From assembly GCF_003323745.1 (NCBI RefSeq), contig NZ_QOIL01000010.1, positions 101,924 through 165,923 on the forward strand: a stretch of 64,000 nt of DNA, read 5' to 3'. A program made the position numbers and the translations under genes. Positions 34,680 to 43,191 of this stretch are shown here, in pieces (within the stretch, counting starts at the first letter, position 1; the number at the start of each line of letters is the position of its first letter). This DNA is from Sphaerisporangium album (GTDB taxonomy: Bacteria; Actinomycetota; Actinomycetes; Streptosporangiales; Streptosporangiaceae). The notes under the pieces were generated by a model, which saw nothing but the letters and a program-made list of their open reading frames with translations, was not told the DNA's origin and ran no database searches.

Positions 34680-35633
34680 TCAGGTGGCGAGCGGGAGGCG
34701 CAGGACGAAACGCGCGCCGCCGGTGTCGGACTCCTCGACGTGGATGGCCCCCCCGTTTCCCCGGACGATCTCCTGCGTGATCGCCAGCCCGAGGCCGGTG
34801 CCCGGCCCGTCGCGCTCCGGGCGGACGCCAAGCCGGGTGAACCGCTCGAAGATCCGCCGCCGGTCGGCCTCCGGCACCCCCTCGCCGTCGTCGGACACCG
34901 CGAGCAGCGCGGCGCCGCCCTGCCGCCGCACCTCGACGTCCACCGTCTTGCTGGCGTAGCGCTGGGCGTTGTCCAGCACGTTGACGAGAGCCCGCCTCAT
35001 CTCGGAGGGCACGGCCTCCACGATCACGCCCGAGCCGACCTTGAGGCCGACCTGGCACCGGTCCAGCCGCTCGGACACCTCCTGCCGCACGCACTCGCCG
35101 AGGTCGAACCGCTCGCGCCGCCCCGGGCGCCCCGCCCGGGTCCGCGCCAGCGCCAGCAGGTCCGTGACCATGGCCTCCAGGCGGTCGACGCACGGCAGCA
35201 GCCGGGTCGCCAGGGACGGCACGTCGGCCTGGCCGGGGTACATGAGCGCGTCCTCCAGCTCCGCCCGGAGCGCGGTGATCGGGGAACGGATCTCGTGGGA
35301 GACGTCCGAGGTGAAACGGCGCTCCTGGGAGAGCATTTCCAGGGTGACGTTGAGGTTGCGGACGAGCTCGGTGATCTCCTCGGGGTCGCGCTCCTGAGGG
35401 ATGCTGCCGCCGGCGTCGCCCTCGTTGAGCGCGGCGAGTTCGGCCGAGACGGCGGCCACCCGCCGCAGCGCCTTCCTCCGGAACGCCCGGCCGGCCAGGG
35501 AGGCGGCGGTGACGGCGGCGACCGCCGGGAGGCGTGCGGCCGCCACGCAGGCGACCCGCGAGAGCGCGCCCACGCCCGAGACGCCGCCCGTGCGGCCCGC
35601 ACGGGCGTCAGGGTGGTTACGCCCCCGCCTCAT
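34680..35633 (-). CDS. Sensor-less histidine kinase (possibly truncated)
   Basis: A 317-residue kinase. It has the HAMP-like linker (ALRRVAAVSAELAALNEG), the H box FTSDVSHEIRSPITALRAE with the phospho-accepting His, the N box RRALVNVLDNAQRYA, G1 DDGEGVP and G2 GTGLGLAI. N-terminal to the HAMP there is only about 55 residues with one weak hydrophobic segment; the periplasmic sensor and first membrane helix expected for this family are missing. No partner response regulator is next to it. ATG 35633 is chosen; the frame is open to 35774 without improvement. It could be a degraded gene or an orphan kinase with cytoplasmic input. Confidence 0.7.
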   Translation of the reverse strand: MRRGRNHPDARAGRTGGVSGVGALSRVACVAAARLPAVAAVTAASLAGRAFRRKALRRVAAVSAELAALNEGDAGGSIPQERDPEEITELVRNLNVTLEMLSQERRFTSDVSHEIRSPITALRAELEDALMYPGQADVPSLATRLLPCVDRLEAMVTDLLALARTRAGRPGRRERFDLGECVRQEVSERLDRCQVGLKVGSGVIVEAVPSEMRRALVNVLDNAQRYASKTVDVEVRRQGGAALLAVSDDGEGVPEADRRRIFERFTRLGVRPERDGPGTGLGLAITQEIVRGNGGAIHVEESDTGGARFVLRLPLAT

Positions 35634-36121
35634 GTGGTCGCATGACGGCGACCGCGTGTGCCAGATGCCCACAAATGCCCCCCGTTCGCGAGGTACCGGC
35701 CGTCCCGCTCCCCGGAACCGTCCGGAGGGACCTCCTGCCTGGTCGCGACGCGGGAGACCGCGAGGGCACGGCACCTGCCTCCGCGGTGGGGCGCCAGTGT
35801 GGCAGGCTGGCGTCTCCGTTCAACAACTCTACGTCCCCGACCGGACTGACCTGCGACAACGTGGTCTGTGGGCATCCGGTGGCGGGCGGGCGGCGCGCTC
35901 GGTCTCCGGTTCCCGAGCCACTCCGCGGCGGGTGGCCCGCCCGGCGGGCACCGGGTACGGGCCTCCGGAGGGGCGCGGGCCTTACACTAGGCCTATGCGC
36001 ACTCCCGATTGATCGGCGCACTCACACGGAGGCGGGCCGGGCCCGTCTCGCGGCACCCGTGCTCTTTTCCGAAAGCACGTTCCTCCAATCTCGTTCCCCG
36101 CTCTGGGAGTGTTCCCTCATC
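35634..36121. other. Intergenic region upstream of the ABC-F gene
   Basis: A 488-base region. Its first half (35640-35830) may be the lost 5' part of the kinase gene. The second half is the ABC-F leader: TACACT at 35983-35988 is a possible -10, and a five-codon ORF (ATGCGCACTCCCGATTGA, MRTPD) begins at 35995. Downstream, CGTGC/GCACG with T/A extension around 36058-36079 forms a hairpin. Layout resembles the leader-peptide attenuators seen on antibiotic-resistance ABC-F genes; this is inference. Confidence 0.4.
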
Positions 36122-37720
36122 ATGATCATCGCGTCCGACATCGAACTGCGCGCCGGCTCCCGTCTGCTCATCGAAGGGGCGTCCTTCCGCGTCAACCCGG
36201 GCGACCGCATCGGCCTGGTGGGCCGCAACGGCGCCGGCAAGACCACGCTGTGCAAGGTGCTCGCGGGCGAGGGCCTGCCCGCCGCCGGCACCGTCGGCAC
36301 CACAGGCAGCGTCGGCTACCTTCCCCAGGATCCCCGCACGGGCGACCTCTCGGTGCTCGCCTCGGACCGCATTCTCTCCGCCCGCGGCCTGGACGAGGTG
36401 CTGCGGGAGCTGCGCGAGGCCGAGGGGGGCATGGCCTCGGCCGACGACCGCGTCCGCGACCGCGCGGTCCGCGCGTACGGCCGCCTGGAGGACCGGCTGC
36501 ACGTCCTCGGCGGGTACGCGGCGGAGGCCGAGGCGGCGTCGATCGCCTCCAGCCTGGGCCTGCCCGACCGGGTGCTCAAGCAGCCCCTCGAAACCCTGTC
36601 CGGCGGTCAGCGGCGGCGGGTCGAGCTGGCCCGCATTCTCTTCAGCGGGGCGGAGACTCTCCTGCTTGACGAGCCGACAAACCACCTCGATGCAGACTCA
36701 ATCGGGTGGCTTCGTGATTTTTTACGATCCCACCAGGGCGGCTTGATCATTATTAGCCACGATGTCGGGCTTCTTGAAGCGACGGTCAACCGCGTCCTGC
36801 ACCTCGACGCCAACCGCTGCGTCGTCGACACCTACAACGTCGGCTGGACCGCCTATCTCGCCCAGCGCGAGAGCGACGAGCGCCGCAGGAAGAGGGAGCG
36901 CGCCAACGCCGAGCGCCAGGCGTCCCAGCTTCTCTCCCAGGCCGACCGCATGCGCGCCAAGGCGACCAAGGCCAAGGCCGCGCAGGACATGGAGCGGCGG
37001 GCCAGGCGCCTGCTGTCCGGCGTGGAGGAGGAGCGGCGTCACGACAAGGTCGCCAAGCTGCGCTTCCCCGATCCCGCCCCCTGCGGCCGCACCCCGCTGA
37101 CGGCGACCGGCCTGTCGAAGTCCTACGGCTCGCTGGAGGTCTTCACCGACGTGGACGCCGCCGTGGACCGGGGCAGCCGGGTCGTCGTGCTCGGCCTCAA
37201 CGGCGCCGGCAAAACCACGCTGCTGCGCATGCTGGGCGGCCTGGAGAAGCCCGACACCGGCGAGGTCCGCCCCGGTCACGGCCTCAAGCTGGGCTACTAC
37301 GCCCAGGAGCACGAGACCCTGGACGGCGAGCGCACCGTGCTGGAGAACATGCGCTCCGCCGGTCCCGACGTGCCCGACGTCGGCCTGCGCAAGGTGCTCG
37401 GCTCGTTCCTGTTCTCGGGTGACGATGCCGACAAGCCCGCCTCGGTCCTGTCCGGAGGGGAGAAGACCCGCCTGGCCCTGGCCACACTGGTGCTTTCGAG
37501 CGCCAACGTCCTGCTGCTGGACGAACCTACTAACAACCTGGACCCGATCAGCCGCGATCAAGTACTTTCAGCTCTAAGGTCCTATTCTGGGGCAATTGTC
37601 CTCGTTACTCATGATGAGGGTGCCGTAGAGGCTCTGCGACCGGATAGGGTGATCTTGCTACCGGACGGAGTGGAAGACGCGTGGAGCGATGAATTTTCCG
37701 ATCTTGTGGCACTTGCCTGA
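36122..37720 (+). CDS. ABC-F family ribosome-associated ATPase (Rv1473-like)
   Basis: A 532-residue soluble protein with two ABC domains: Walker A GRNGAGKTT and GLNGAGKTT, signatures LSGGQRRRVELAR and LSGGEKTRLALAT, and Walker B LLLDEPTNHLD and LLLDEPTNNLD. The linker (about residues 245-315) is a charged helical hairpin of the ABC-F type that reaches into the ribosome. There are no membrane helices. Two stretches after the Walker B motifs (36650-36790 and 37515-37720) are clearly lower in GC than the rest and use rare codons, including a TTA leucine codon at 36722. The gene order with the HTH and enoyl-CoA hydratase genes recalls mycobacterial Rv1473. Confidence 0.88.
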   Translation: MIIASDIELRAGSRLLIEGASFRVNPGDRIGLVGRNGAGKTTLCKVLAGEGLPAAGTVGTTGSVGYLPQDPRTGDLSVLASDRILSARGLDEVLRELREAEGGMASADDRVRDRAVRAYGRLEDRLHVLGGYAAEAEAASIASSLGLPDRVLKQPLETLSGGQRRRVELARILFSGAETLLLDEPTNHLDADSIGWLRDFLRSHQGGLIIISHDVGLLEATVNRVLHLDANRCVVDTYNVGWTAYLAQRESDERRRKRERANAERQASQLLSQADRMRAKATKAKAAQDMERRARRLLSGVEEERRHDKVAKLRFPDPAPCGRTPLTATGLSKSYGSLEVFTDVDAAVDRGSRVVVLGLNGAGKTTLLRMLGGLEKPDTGEVRPGHGLKLGYYAQEHETLDGERTVLENMRSAGPDVPDVGLRKVLGSFLFSGDDADKPASVLSGGEKTRLALATLVLSSANVLLLDEPTNNLDPISRDQVLSALRSYSGAIVLVTHDEGAVEALRPDRVILLPDGVEDAWSDEFSDLVALA

Positions 37721-37822
37721 TCTTAATTTGAGCGGGTACGGATCTTTTCCCGTGGAGTAGGTAGCCGATCCGGCTGAAATGACTGATCATGGCGTGAGTA
37801 ACGCTGCGGAAGTCTGGCACTA

Positions 37823-37830
37823 CAGGAGGT
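37823..37830 (+). promoter_or_regulatory. Strong ribosome binding site of the small HTH gene
   Basis: CAGGAGGT lies four bases before the GTG start. It confirms that this short frame is a real gene. Confidence 0.7.
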
Positions 37831-37834
37831 ACTC

Positions 37835-38050
37835 GTGGCCGAGACTCTGAAGAAGGGCACCCGGGTGACCGGAGCCGACCGTGAAAAGCTGGCCGCCGAC
37901 CTAAAGAAGCGCTACGCCGCGGGTGAGAGCATCCGCGCGCTGGCCGCTTCCACCGGCAGGTCGTACGGGTTCATCCACCGCATCCTCAGCGAGTCCGGCG
38001 TGACTCTGCGCGGGCGCGGCGGGGCGACCCGGGGCAAGTCGAAGCGCTAG
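37835..38050 (+). CDS. Small helix-turn-helix protein (Rv1473A-like)
   Basis: A 71-residue basic protein with one helix-turn-helix (SIRALAASTGRSYGFIHRILSESG) and a C-terminal GRGGATRGKSKR tail. Proteins of this kind are widely conserved in actinobacteria and often sit next to the ABC-F gene. The function is unknown, although DNA binding is likely. The GTG start has a very strong Shine-Dalgarno sequence. Confidence 0.85.
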   Translation: MAETLKKGTRVTGADREKLAADLKKRYAAGESIRALAASTGRSYGFIHRILSESGVTLRGRGGATRGKSKR

Positions 38051-38121
38051 AAGCGGCCGCCTCGGAACGCGCGACCGCAGCCGCTCGTCCTGTTCGTCCG
38101 TGGCCGTCCCGCGTCCACCGG

Positions 38122-38135
38122 TAGAATCCGATTCT
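38122..38135 (+). promoter_or_regulatory. -10 hexamer TAGAAT within a 13-bp palindrome
   Basis: TAGAAT (38122-38127) is an excellent -10, and AGAATC and GATTCT form a perfect palindrome around one C at 38123-38135. The palindrome covers the -10 and the expected start of transcription, ideal for a repressor of the enoyl-CoA hydratase gene. No clear -35 is seen. Confidence 0.45.
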
Positions 38136-38181
38136 GGAACCACCGGGGCCGGAGGCCGCGACTTCACGAACGGAGCGAGCG

Positions 38182-39099
38182 ATGCCGGAAGCGACGGCTG
38201 GGGGGAGTGCGGCGGCGATCTCGGCGAGCGAGGGCGCCGGACCGGGCACGAACGGAACGCGGAGGCGTTCGGAGGGTGTGCGCGGCGAGGCTGACAGGGC
38301 CCTCGGCAGCGAGGAGCTCGCGGAGATCGGCATGCGCTTCGAGGTGGACGGCGAGATCGCGACGATCACATTGGACCGGCCGGACAAGCGGAACGCCCAG
38401 ACGTTCGCCACCTGGTCGGCCCTGGCTCGGATCGGCAGCACGCTGCCCGGGCACGTGCGCGTCGTCGTGGTCAGAGGCGAGGGGCCGTCCTTCTCAGCGG
38501 GCATAGACCTGCGAATGTTCACTCCGGAGGGAGTGCCGGGGCAGGGCTCGTTCGCGTCCGTGGCCGCGCTCGACTCCGACGCGTTCGAAAGGCGGATCCA
38601 GGAGGCCCAGCAGGGGTTCCTGTGGTTGCGCCGGCCGGACATCGTGTCGATCGCGGCGGTTCAGGGACACGCGATCGGGGCCGGATTCCAACTGGCCCTG
38701 TCCTGCGACCTGCGGATCCTCGCCGAAGACGCCAGATTCTGCATGAAGGAGCCCGCGCTCGGGCTCGTCCCCGACCTCACCGGCACCAAGCCGCTGGTCG
38801 ATATCGTGGGCGTGGCCAGAGCCGTGGAGATCTGCCTCACGGCCCGCGTCGTCGAGGCCGGGGAGGCGCTGAGGCTCGGGCTCGCCGAGCAGGTCGTCCC
38901 GCGCGAGGACCTGGAGGCGGCGACCGCGAAGCTGGCGTCCGCCCTGCTCACGACCGACAGGGCCGCCGCAGCGGCGACCAAGCGGCTGCTGAGGGGCGCG
39001 CCGCGCCGCTCGCTGGAGGAGCAGGCCGCGGCCGAGCGCGCGGAGCAGGTGGTGCGCGTGCAGACGCTGTTCGCCGCGTCCGCCGCCCCTGAGCGGTGA
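38182..39099 (+). CDS. Enoyl-CoA hydratase/isomerase family protein
   Basis: A 305-residue crotonase. The fold begins at about residue 51 (MRFEVDGEIATITLDRPDKRNAQ); the oxyanion-hole blocks are GEGPSFSAGIDLRMF and QGHAIGAGFQLALSCDLRI, and MKEPALGLVPDLTGT follows. The position of the usual second catalytic acid carries no Glu pair, so hydratase activity is uncertain. The first 50 residues are low-complexity and weakly supported; ATG 38332 is an equally good start. Gene order mirrors echA12 next to the ABC-F and HTH genes in mycobacteria. Confidence 0.83.
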   Translation: MPEATAGGSAAAISASEGAGPGTNGTRRRSEGVRGEADRALGSEELAEIGMRFEVDGEIATITLDRPDKRNAQTFATWSALARIGSTLPGHVRVVVVRGEGPSFSAGIDLRMFTPEGVPGQGSFASVAALDSDAFERRIQEAQQGFLWLRRPDIVSIAAVQGHAIGAGFQLALSCDLRILAEDARFCMKEPALGLVPDLTGTKPLVDIVGVARAVEICLTARVVEAGEALRLGLAEQVVPREDLEAATAKLASALLTTDRAAAAATKRLLRGAPRRSLEEQAAAERAEQVVRVQTLFAASAAPER

Positions 39100-39259
39100 A
39101 GAGGAACCAGCGGGGCCCCGCCTGACCCGGGGCGCCCGGCGCCCGGACCCCCTGAGATGATCGTTCGCCGTGAGCTGATCGGGGAATGGTGCGACCGGAG
39201 CGCGTGCTTCGCCGAAGAAGAAGACGGGCGAACGGGGAGAGGACCGGCGAAACACCACG

Positions 39260-41134
39260 ATGTCGATGCTGGGCGGGGGATACGGGCCCCAGGTGATGCG
39301 GTCCCTGCGGCGGGACAGCTCCGTGACCAAGGAGCGGTTGACGCCCGGCACCGTGCCGCGCATCGCCCGGTACGCCAGGCCCTACCGCTGGCACATCGCC
39401 GCGTTCCTGGCGCTCGTCGTGCTCGACGCGGCGATCGTGATCGCCAACCCGCTCCTGCTGAAGGCGATCATCGACCAGGGCATCGTCCCGCGCCGCACCG
39501 ACATCGTCATCCGGCTGTCGGCCATGATCGCGGGGCTCGCCGTGGTGGACGCCGCGCTCGGGCTCGTGCAGCGGTGGTTCTCCTCGCGCATCGGCGAAGG
39601 CCTGATCTACGACCTGCGCACCGAGGTCTTCGACCACGTGCAGCGCATGCCGGTGGCGTTCTTCATGCGCGCCCAGACCGGCGCGCTGGTCTCCCGGCTG
39701 AACAGCGACGTCATCGGCGCCCAGCGGGCGCTGACCAGCACGCTCTCGGCCGTCGTGTCCAACGTCGTGAGCCTCGTCATGGTGCTCGGCGCGATGCTGC
39801 TGCTGTCGTGGCAGGTGACGCTGGTCGCGCTCGTCCTGCTGCCGGTCTTCGTCTTCCCCGCCCGCTGGGTGGGGCGCCGCATGTCCGGGCTGACCCGCGA
39901 GCAGATGCAGCTCGACGCCGAGATGAGCTCGGTGATGACCGAGCGGTTCAACGTCGCCGGCGCCATGGTCGCCAAGCTGTACGGGCGGCCCGGCGACGAG
40001 GCCGCGCACTTCGGCGAGCGCGCCGGGCGCGTGCGCGACGTCGGCATCACGGTCGGCATGTACGCCACGGTGTTCCGGGTGGCCCTCGGCCTGGTGGCCG
40101 CGCTGGCCACCGCCCTGGTGTACGGCGCGGGCGGCATCCTCGTGGTCGACGGCGCCTTCCCGATCGGCACGCTGGTCGCGCTCGCGGCGATGCTCATGCG
40201 CCTGTACGGGCCGCTGACCAGCCTGTCCAACGTCCACGTCGACATCATGACCGCGCTGGTCAGCTTCGACCGCGTCTTCGAGGTGCTGGACCTGCGGCCT
40301 ATGGTGGCCGAGAGCCCGGACGCCCGGCCGGTGCCGGAAGGGCCGGTCACGATCGAGTTCGACGACGTCCGCTTCCAGTACCCCTCGGCCGAGGAGGTCT
40401 CGCTGGCCTCGCTGGAGTCGGTGGCCCGCCCCGACACCGGGCCGAGCCAGGAGGTGCTCAAGGGGGTGAGCTTCATCGCCGCGCCCGGGGAGCTGATCGC
40501 GCTGGTGGGGCACTCCGGCGCGGGCAAGACCACGATCACCTCGCTCGTCTCCCGGCTGTACGACGTCACCGGCGGCGCGGTGCGGGTCAACGGCGTGGAC
40601 GTGCGCGAGGCCACCCTGGGCTCCCTGCGCGACACGATCGGCGTCGTGATGCAGGACGCCCACCTGTTCCACGACACCATCGGCGCCAACCTGCGGTACG
40701 CCCGGCCCGGCGCGAGCGACGAGGAGATCTGGGAGGCGCTGCACGCCGCGCAGATCGGCGAGCTGATCGAGGCGCTGCCCGAGGGCCTGGACACCGTCGT
40801 CGGCGACCGCGGCTACCGGCTCTCCGGCGGCGAGAAGCAGCGGGTCGCGCTGGCCCGGCTCCTGCTGAAGGCGCCGCACGTGGTGGTGCTGGACGAGGCC
40901 ACGGCGCACCTGGACTCGGAGTCCGAGGCCGCGGTCCAGCGGGCGCTGAAGACCGCGCTGGCCGGCCGGACGTCCCTGGTGATCGCCCACCGGCTCTCGA
41001 CGATCCGCGAGGCGGACACGATCCTGGTCGTCCAGGACGGCCGGGTGGTCGAGCGCGGCCGTCACGACGACCTGCTCGCCCGGGGCGGCGCCTACGCCGA
41101 GCTGTACCGCACGCAGTTCGAGCACCAGCGATGA
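39260..41134 (+). CDS. ABC exporter, fused permease and ATPase
   Basis: A 624-residue type I (MsbA/MDR-like) half-transporter with six membrane helices (residues about 45-340), then an ATPase domain with Walker A GHSGAGKTT, Q-loop VVMQDAHLF, signature LSGGEKQRVALAR, Walker B HVVVLDEATAHLD and IAHRLSTI. Between the first beta strand of the ATPase (FDDVRFQYP) and its VLKGVSF an extra loop of about 20 residues is inserted. It probably works as a homodimer. Substrate unknown; lipids or drugs are typical. Confidence 0.9.
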   Translation: MSMLGGGYGPQVMRSLRRDSSVTKERLTPGTVPRIARYARPYRWHIAAFLALVVLDAAIVIANPLLLKAIIDQGIVPRRTDIVIRLSAMIAGLAVVDAALGLVQRWFSSRIGEGLIYDLRTEVFDHVQRMPVAFFMRAQTGALVSRLNSDVIGAQRALTSTLSAVVSNVVSLVMVLGAMLLLSWQVTLVALVLLPVFVFPARWVGRRMSGLTREQMQLDAEMSSVMTERFNVAGAMVAKLYGRPGDEAAHFGERAGRVRDVGITVGMYATVFRVALGLVAALATALVYGAGGILVVDGAFPIGTLVALAAMLMRLYGPLTSLSNVHVDIMTALVSFDRVFEVLDLRPMVAESPDARPVPEGPVTIEFDDVRFQYPSAEEVSLASLESVARPDTGPSQEVLKGVSFIAAPGELIALVGHSGAGKTTITSLVSRLYDVTGGAVRVNGVDVREATLGSLRDTIGVVMQDAHLFHDTIGANLRYARPGASDEEIWEALHAAQIGELIEALPEGLDTVVGDRGYRLSGGEKQRVALARLLLKAPHVVVLDEATAHLDSESEAAVQRALKTALAGRTSLVIAHRLSTIREADTILVVQDGRVVERGRHDDLLARGGAYAELYRTQFEHQR

Positions 41135-41153
41135 GCGCCGGCCGGGCCCGGTT

Positions 41154-41181
41154 CAGGGGGCGCCGGTCAGGGGGCGCCGGT
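41154..41181 (+). repeat. 14-bp tandem duplication in the convergent gap
   Basis: CAGGGGGCGCCGGT occurs twice in direct succession between the ABC exporter gene and the sulfotransferase gene, reaching the sulfotransferase stop codon. The unit contains GGCGCC. It looks like a slippage duplication. Confidence 0.7.
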
Positions 41182-42065
41182 CACAGGTAGCCGAGCCGCA
41201 CCAGCTCGTCCTTGGCGATCTTCTCCACCAGCGCGGCCTGCGGCGGCTCGAGCCCGGTGCGCCACGCCCCGACCCGCGGCGCCGCCGCGCCGTACAGGGC
41301 CACCGTCGAGACCCGGGACTCCACGAATTCCGAGACCGTGGCGATCGTCTCGGCGGGGGATGACGCCATGTCCTCGTACCGGACCGTGAGCAGCTGGTCG
41401 CGGGGCAGCTCCTGGCGCAGCGCGGCGCTCAGGCGGACGGCGCTGCGCCAGCGCAGCGCGCACTTGCCGGCCGCGTCCATGCGGGACCACTTGTCGCGGT
41501 GCTCGCCGGCGTTGACGCCGAGGAACGGGTTGGGGAACTCGGTCTCGTCGCTCAGCATGCCCGGGCGTGCCCACGCCATGGACGTGCGGTCGGCGAGCAT
41601 GTCGGCGGCGACGTCCCTGCCGTCGCGGATGAACTGGACGAACCGCGCGTCGGGGAAGGCCTGTAGCAGTACGGGGGCGCTGTAGAGCAGGTCGGGGCTG
41701 GCGTCGCCGAACCGCACGACGGTGCCGGGGGAGGCGCACGGCCCCACCCCGGTGACGGCCCCGGCCTCCCGGCAGGCCGCCGGGCACTCGGCGCAGGCGC
41801 CGGGGACGATCTGCCAGGCCTCGGCGAGCGCGTCGCGCAGCACCCGTACCGCGCCGCCGCCCTTCCTGCGCATGATCGACGGCCGTCGCGCGAAGGCGTA
41901 CACGACGTGGGCGACGGCCGCGCGGCCTATGGTGACGTGGAACCCCGGCGAGCGTTTCAGGGCACGGGCGAGCAGGTCCGCTCCGGAGTGCGGGGCGCCC
42001 AGCACGAACACCGGTCTGCGGACCTTGATGCCGTTGACCACGAGAATGTGGGGCGGGGGTCGCAT
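41181..42065 (-). CDS. Sulfotransferase family protein
   Basis: A 294-residue protein that follows the PAPS-dependent sulfotransferase fold: phosphate loop VLGAPHSGADLLARAL (degenerate relative to the usual GxPRSGTTxL), FVQFIRDGRDVAADML as the 3'-phosphate region, and the late block LTVRYEDMASSPAETIATV. An insertion at residues about 90-110 holds a cluster of cysteines (CAECPAACREAG plus one more), which could bind a metal. The acceptor is unknown. It is divergent from the LD-carboxypeptidase gene. Confidence 0.78.
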   Translation of the reverse strand: MRPPPHILVVNGIKVRRPVFVLGAPHSGADLLARALKRSPGFHVTIGRAAVAHVVYAFARRPSIMRRKGGGAVRVLRDALAEAWQIVPGACAECPAACREAGAVTGVGPCASPGTVVRFGDASPDLLYSAPVLLQAFPDARFVQFIRDGRDVAADMLADRTSMAWARPGMLSDETEFPNPFLGVNAGEHRDKWSRMDAAGKCALRWRSAVRLSAALRQELPRDQLLTVRYEDMASSPAETIATVSEFVESRVSTVALYGAAAPRVGAWRTGLEPPQAALVEKIAKDELVRLGYL

Positions 42066-42223
42066 AAGTGAGGACAGTCTGACACCCTTTGCGAGGTGAA
42101 CGAACCGGCTACGCCCCGCCTCTCGGTGGTATATGGCGCCTGGGTAAGAGTATTCACCATGGCGGGCATATCCGCCGATTCGCGGCCTTGCGCGGCCGCC
42201 GGACCGGGTCGGGGGACGGGCCG

Positions 42224-43150
42224 GTGAGCGGCAGGCGCCTGTGGATCCCGTCCCGGCTGCGGCCGGGGGACAGGGTGGCGGTCGTCGCGCCCTCGGGGCC
42301 CGTCGACCCGGTCCGCCTGGCCCGCGGCCGCCAGGTGCTCACCGAGGCCGGCCTGGACGTCGTCGTCATGCCGAGGGTCATGCACCGGCGTGGGTACCTC
42401 GCGGGCTCGGACGCCGGCCGGGCGGCCGACCTGCAGGAGGCCTGGTGCGACCCGGCCTACCGCGCGGTGGTCTGCGCGCGGGGCGGGTACGGCGCCACCC
42501 GCCTGCTCGACCTGCTCGACTGGCAGGCGATGGAGGCCGCGCGTCCCAAGATCCTGCTGGGGTCCAGCGACATCACGGCCCTGCACCAGGCGTTCGCCGT
42601 CCGCCTCGGCGTGGCGAGCTGCTTCGGCCCGATGCCGGCCTGCGAGACCCTGAGCGACCCCGAGGGCCCCGACCGGGTGTCGCTCGACCACCTGTTCGCC
42701 TCGCTGTTCGAGACCGAGACGCCGGGCCCGATCGCGGGCGACCGCGTGATCGTCCCCGGCCGCGCCGAGGCCCCGCTCACCGGGGGCAACCTGGCGCTGC
42801 TCGCCTCCCTGTGCGGCACCCCGTACGCCCTGCGCGGGCAGGGGCGCGTCGTCCTGCTGGAGGACGTCGGCGAGGAGCCGTACCGCGTCGACCGCATGCT
42901 GACGCAGCTGGTCCAGGCCGGGTGCCTGGACGGCGCCGCGGGCATCGTCCTCGGCTCCTGGGTGGGCTGCGGCGACCCGATGCCGGTTCTCGTCGAGCGG
43001 CTGGCCCCGCTGGAGGTGCCCATGATCGCCGGTCTGCCGATCGGCCACGGGACACCACAGTTCACGGCCTGGATGGGAGCGGAAGCGGTTATTGATACGG
43101 AATCGTGCTCTTTGACTTGCCTGTTCCGCGACCCGGCCACGGCAATGTAG
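42224..43150 (+). CDS. LD-carboxypeptidase (peptidase family S66)
   Basis: A 308-residue serine peptidase that trims murein tetrapeptides to tripeptides during peptidoglycan recycling. The nucleophile is Ser115 in GSSDIT; the acid lies in LLEDVGEEPYRVDRML, and the catalytic His is in the GHGTPQ block. The N-terminal part RPGDRVAVVAPSGPVDP is typical. I chose GTG 42224 because it keeps the canonical opening (WIPSRLRPGDRVAVVAPSG); the open frame runs back to 42089 with non-conserved sequence. No signal peptide, so cytoplasmic. Confidence 0.9.
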   Translation: MSGRRLWIPSRLRPGDRVAVVAPSGPVDPVRLARGRQVLTEAGLDVVVMPRVMHRRGYLAGSDAGRAADLQEAWCDPAYRAVVCARGGYGATRLLDLLDWQAMEAARPKILLGSSDITALHQAFAVRLGVASCFGPMPACETLSDPEGPDRVSLDHLFASLFETETPGPIAGDRVIVPGRAEAPLTGGNLALLASLCGTPYALRGQGRVVLLEDVGEEPYRVDRMLTQLVQAGCLDGAAGIVLGSWVGCGDPMPVLVERLAPLEVPMIAGLPIGHGTPQFTAWMGAEAVIDTESCSLTCLFRDPATAM

Positions 43151-43191
43151 TCGCTGGTCCGGGGGATGACGGCGGTAGTTGGGAGCCTCGT

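Noticed and set aside
38182..38331. A functional N-terminal extension on the enoyl-CoA hydratase
   Set aside because: The 50 residues are low-complexity and the crotonase fold begins at ATG 38332; I kept the long form only because the palindromic promoter lies just upstream.
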